The notes beneath the pieces are model-generated. The model was given only the letters and a program-made list of their open reading frames with translations, had not been told where the DNA came from and made no database searches. DNA of 16,486 bases, from the NCBI RefSeq assembly GCF_938030755.1, contig NZ_CALHIF010000083.1:1-16486 (forward strand), read 5' to 3'. This document shows positions 14,477 through 16,486 of this stretch, in pieces. The position numbers and the translations under genes are program-made. This stretch comes from an uncultured Granulicatella sp. GTDB lineage: Bacteria > Bacillota > Bacilli > Lactobacillales > Aerococcaceae. Within the stretch, counting starts at the first letter, position 1. Each line of letters opens with the position of its first letter.

Positions 14477-16373
14477 CTTCAATTGTTTTTATTATATCAT
14501 ACAAATCTTGAAAATCTATTTTAAATTGCTTAATTAAGTTATTTTTAGTCATAGCTTTATTTTTTTCAAAATAATAGTCTAAATAATTGGTGATCCATCC
14601 TGATGCTTTATTAATTTTCTTGTTATTAAACTTATCATAAAAATCGTTATAATGGTTTTTTATATCTTCATCTGATAATTTATTTAGGAATTCATCTTTC
14701 CCTTTAACTAACCATGTCCGGAGTATATTTATCTCAATATGATTTCTATAATTAGCCAACATTTGTTCGTCATTATTATCACACTTTTTATACTTCAAAA
14801 ACCATTCATCAAATGGAATACTACAAGATAACACATACTCAATATCTACCTTATTTAGATAAATATTTGAGACATTGCAAACATATCGCATCAAATTAAA
14901 TGTATCTCTAAATTCTAAAGGCCTCACTCCGACAGGAGCCATACTATTTAGGGTTGTATTATTTAACTTTTCAATATTTTGATTCTTTTCTAGAATTTTG
15001 GAATATTTGTTAAAAGAATTCCTCATATACTCTTTTACGGTATCATTTACAATTAAACAATTCCCGTATTTCTTAAAATTCATCTTATATATGTTTGAAT
15101 TTTGCTTTGTAAAGTTCAAAATCTTATCTATATCAATAATATTTACATAAGGGATATCAACGCCACTAGATACTAGTAAATTAATTACAGGATTATCTGA
15201 ATTAGTATTAACAACATCAACTTCTTTTAGTATAGGAAATATAGTTTTTAATCCTTTATGAGTAAAGAGTTCATATTCTGATATACCTTCAACAAATAAT
15301 AAGAAATCAGAAAATAACATCCCAGATTCCGTATCTGATAATCTCATTAATTGCTTTATATCATTACTCTTTTTAATAATTTGTTTGACAACAGTATAAT
15401 CTTTTTTACTGCTTACCTTATATATTTTTCCAACTTCTTTTAATCCTATTGAGGCTAATCTAGGGGAATGAGTTAATAAAATAAAATTAACTTTTTTTGA
15501 ATAATCAACTAAACTATCCATCAAAGTATCTATCATTTTTAAATGAAGGCCCATTTCCGGCTCATCGATTACTACTGTCGCCTCTTTCAACCTTTTTAAA
15601 CTAGTAATATAAGCTATAAAAGACATAAAAGTGATATAATTTTTGGAGTTAGTCCCTTCCGAAAAGAAATCCAAGCTTTTCTTATTACTCTCAAAATCTT
15701 CTCCCCCAAAATAAAGTTTTAAAAAGTTGATTATTTTTTCAGTATTACTTTGTTCTTTAATTTGAATATCTTGCTCCTTTAAAAAAGTATTTATCGGGGC
15801 AACATACTCTTGAAACTGTGTTGATAATTTTTCAGGCAACGTATTTTTTATCCCTTTCGAAATAGACCTACCAGCATTTGCATTAATATAACCCCCGAAA
15901 ACATCCCACAAATCATCCCAATCTCTTATATTTTTCTCTCTAGCTTTTATGAAATAAATTGGTTGTGTATTTTTTATTATATATCTATGTTGGTATTCTC
16001 TACTCCAGACTTTTCTTCCTTTTCTATCCTGTTTCAAAGTTAAACTAATCGTATTTGCCCCATTTGAAATACCATTATTTGTCCGCAACATTTTCCTTAT
16101 TGTTTCATGAAAAGTACCATTCGTCCGTGATAAGATTGAAGAAAAATCATATGTTATCGTAATTTCCATATAGTTTTTATATTTATTATTAACATCTATA
16201 ACATTAGATGAATAATTTTCTTCAATTAAGTTATCATAAAAATATTTTATAGCTTTTTGAATCGTTGTTTTTCCCGTACCATTTTTACCTATAAAGATAC
16301 TAAGTTGATCAATATTTAACTTTACATATTCTATAGATTTAAAATTTTTTATCTCTATTATTTTTATACTCAT
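14460..16373 (-). CDS. retron effector: OLD-like ABC ATPase with TOPRIM domain
   Basis: A 637-residue overcoming-lysogenization-defect (OLD) type protein. The ATPase half has Walker A GKNGTGKT (29-36), a degenerate ABC signature near SEGTNSKNY (238-246), Walker B VVIDEPEMGLH (267-277, Glu271) and the H-loop LTHSPRLAS (His302). A TOPRIM-like nuclease region follows: LLFVEGISEYELF (358-370, Glu362) and a DID motif in NIIDIDK (411-417). The remaining ~220 residues are helical and unrecognised. OLD-family nucleases are known retron effectors (retron-Eco8 is an example), presumably held inactive by the RT-msDNA complex and released on phage attack. It starts only 35 bp after guaA with a weak AAGG site; no promoter or terminator is seen in between. 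Its stop codon lies inside the ncRNA a1 arm. Strongly AT-rich. Confidence 0.88.
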   Translation of the reverse strand: MSIKIIEIKNFKSIEYVKLNIDQLSIFIGKNGTGKTTIQKAIKYFYDNLIEENYSSNVIDVNNKYKNYMEITITYDFSSILSRTNGTFHETIRKMLRTNNGISNGANTISLTLKQDRKGRKVWSREYQHRYIIKNTQPIYFIKAREKNIRDWDDLWDVFGGYINANAGRSISKGIKNTLPEKLSTQFQEYVAPINTFLKEQDIQIKEQSNTEKIINFLKLYFGGEDFESNKKSLDFFSEGTNSKNYITFMSFIAYITSLKRLKEATVVIDEPEMGLHLKMIDTLMDSLVDYSKKVNFILLTHSPRLASIGLKEVGKIYKVSSKKDYTVVKQIIKKSNDIKQLMRLSDTESGMLFSDFLLFVEGISEYELFTHKGLKTIFPILKEVDVVNTNSDNPVINLLVSSGVDIPYVNIIDIDKILNFTKQNSNIYKMNFKKYGNCLIVNDTVKEYMRNSFNKYSKILEKNQNIEKLNNTTLNSMAPVGVRPLEFRDTFNLMRYVCNVSNIYLNKVDIEYVLSCSIPFDEWFLKYKKCDNNDEQMLANYRNHIEINILRTWLVKGKDEFLNKLSDEDIKNHYNDFYDKFNNKKINKASGWITNYLDYYFEKNKAMTKNNLIKQFKIDFQDLYDIIKTIEEKRNE

Positions 16374-16408
16374 TTCTCGTTACCTTAAAATTTGATTTTA
16401 GTTAAGTA

Positions 16409-16486
16409 TTACTCCCACTCAATCGTAGCCGGCGGTTTGCTCGTGATGTCGTAGACGACGCGGTTGACGTGGGCTACTTCGTTGAC
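16409..16486 (-). CDS. guaA: GMP synthase (glutamine-hydrolysing), C-terminal end, partial
   Basis: The last 25 codons of guaA, encoding VNEVAHVNRVVYDITSKPPA then TIEWE and TAA. This is the highly conserved dimerisation-domain terminus of GMP synthase, which converts XMP to GMP in purine synthesis. The gene continues beyond the right edge, so intactness is inferred from the perfect conserved ending. Its 3' end is repeated at 11129 and 10207. The last ~20 bp differ in synonymous codons from the 11129 copy, which suggests they arrived with the inserted unit and rebuilt the reading frame. Downstream, the retron effector begins after 35 bp without a terminator. Confidence 0.93.
   Translation of the reverse strand, partial: VNEVAHVNRVVYDITSKPPATIEWE

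Larger units (their letters stand above)
11271..16408. mobile_element. 5.1-kb defence island inserted at the guaA 3' end
   Basis: The segment between two direct copies of the guaA 3' end holds the retron (OLD-like effector, ncRNA, RT), a Mrr-like endonuclease gene and a GIY-YIG/DUF4357 gene, all oriented like guaA. The guaA 3' end is a known integration site for genomic islands. No integrase, excisionase or transposase is found here, so the unit either lost it or was moved in trans or by homologous recombination. The border positions are estimated from where guaA homology ends. Confidence 0.65.

Noticed and set aside
14285..14482. A 65-codon minus-strand open frame running through most of the retron ncRNA
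   Set aside because: No ribosome binding site precedes its ATG. The start lies inside the effector gene, and the sequence is better explained by the a1/a2 arms and hairpins. A leader peptide cannot be fully excluded without homologues.
1..16486. CRISPR array, tRNA genes, insertion sequences
   Set aside because: I saw no regularly spaced short repeats, tRNA cloverleaf sequence or transposase motifs anywhere in the window.

Overview
The window looks like a chromosomal segment of a low-to-moderate GC Firmicute. Exiguobacterium or a close Bacillales relative is my best guess, from protein character, AGGAGG-type ribosome binding sites and the style of the rRNA leader; this is not proven. Housekeeping genes with balanced base composition (rsuA-type pseudouridine synthase, acyl-CoA dehydrogenase, the guaA tail) flank or interrupt strongly AT-rich accessory blocks.

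Layout. (1) 1-200: tandem sigma-A promoters and a boxA-like leader of an rRNA operon that leaves the window to the left on the minus strand, divergent from (2) an rsuA-type 16S rRNA pseudouridine synthase (238-951, +). (3) An EXLDI-family small protein (1140-1508, +) and a convergent acyl-CoA dehydrogenase-like flavoprotein (1620-2756, -) sharing a terminator. (4) An AT-rich minus-strand defence operon (8232-2948): an unrecognised 211-aa protein, an AbiH-family abortive infection protein, and a 1231-aa STAND NTPase with a degraded-looking PD-(D/E)XK-type N-terminus, closed by a strong terminator. A 109-aa hypothetical gene ends one base before this operon. (5) Two tiny membrane proteins and two GNAT acetyltransferases (8669-10117, -). 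(6) 10207-16486: the 3' end of guaA (GMP synthase) appears three times in the same orientation, at 16409-16486 (the live gene, running out of the window), 11129-11270 (a 142-bp remnant) and 10207-10227 (a 21-bp remnant followed by a plausible native terminator). I read this as stepwise insertion of accessory units at the guaA 3' end.

The unit between the live guaA end and the 142-bp remnant carries a retron: an OLD-like ABC ATPase/TOPRIM effector, a structured msr-msd ncRNA closed by a perfect 16-bp a1/a2 inverted repeat, and a retron-type reverse transcriptase. A Mrr-like endonuclease gene and a GIY-YIG (T5orf172)/DUF4357 gene follow, each with its own promoter. The smaller unit carries a peptidase S51 (peptidase E-like) gene and a broken copy of one of the small membrane protein genes, fused to the guaA scar.

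Together the right half is a guaA-targeted defence hotspot and the middle a second, independent anti-phage operon. No integrase or transposase is visible in the window. The most interesting object is the retron, whose effector stop codon lies inside the ncRNA's a1 arm and which appears to depend on guaA read-through for expression.
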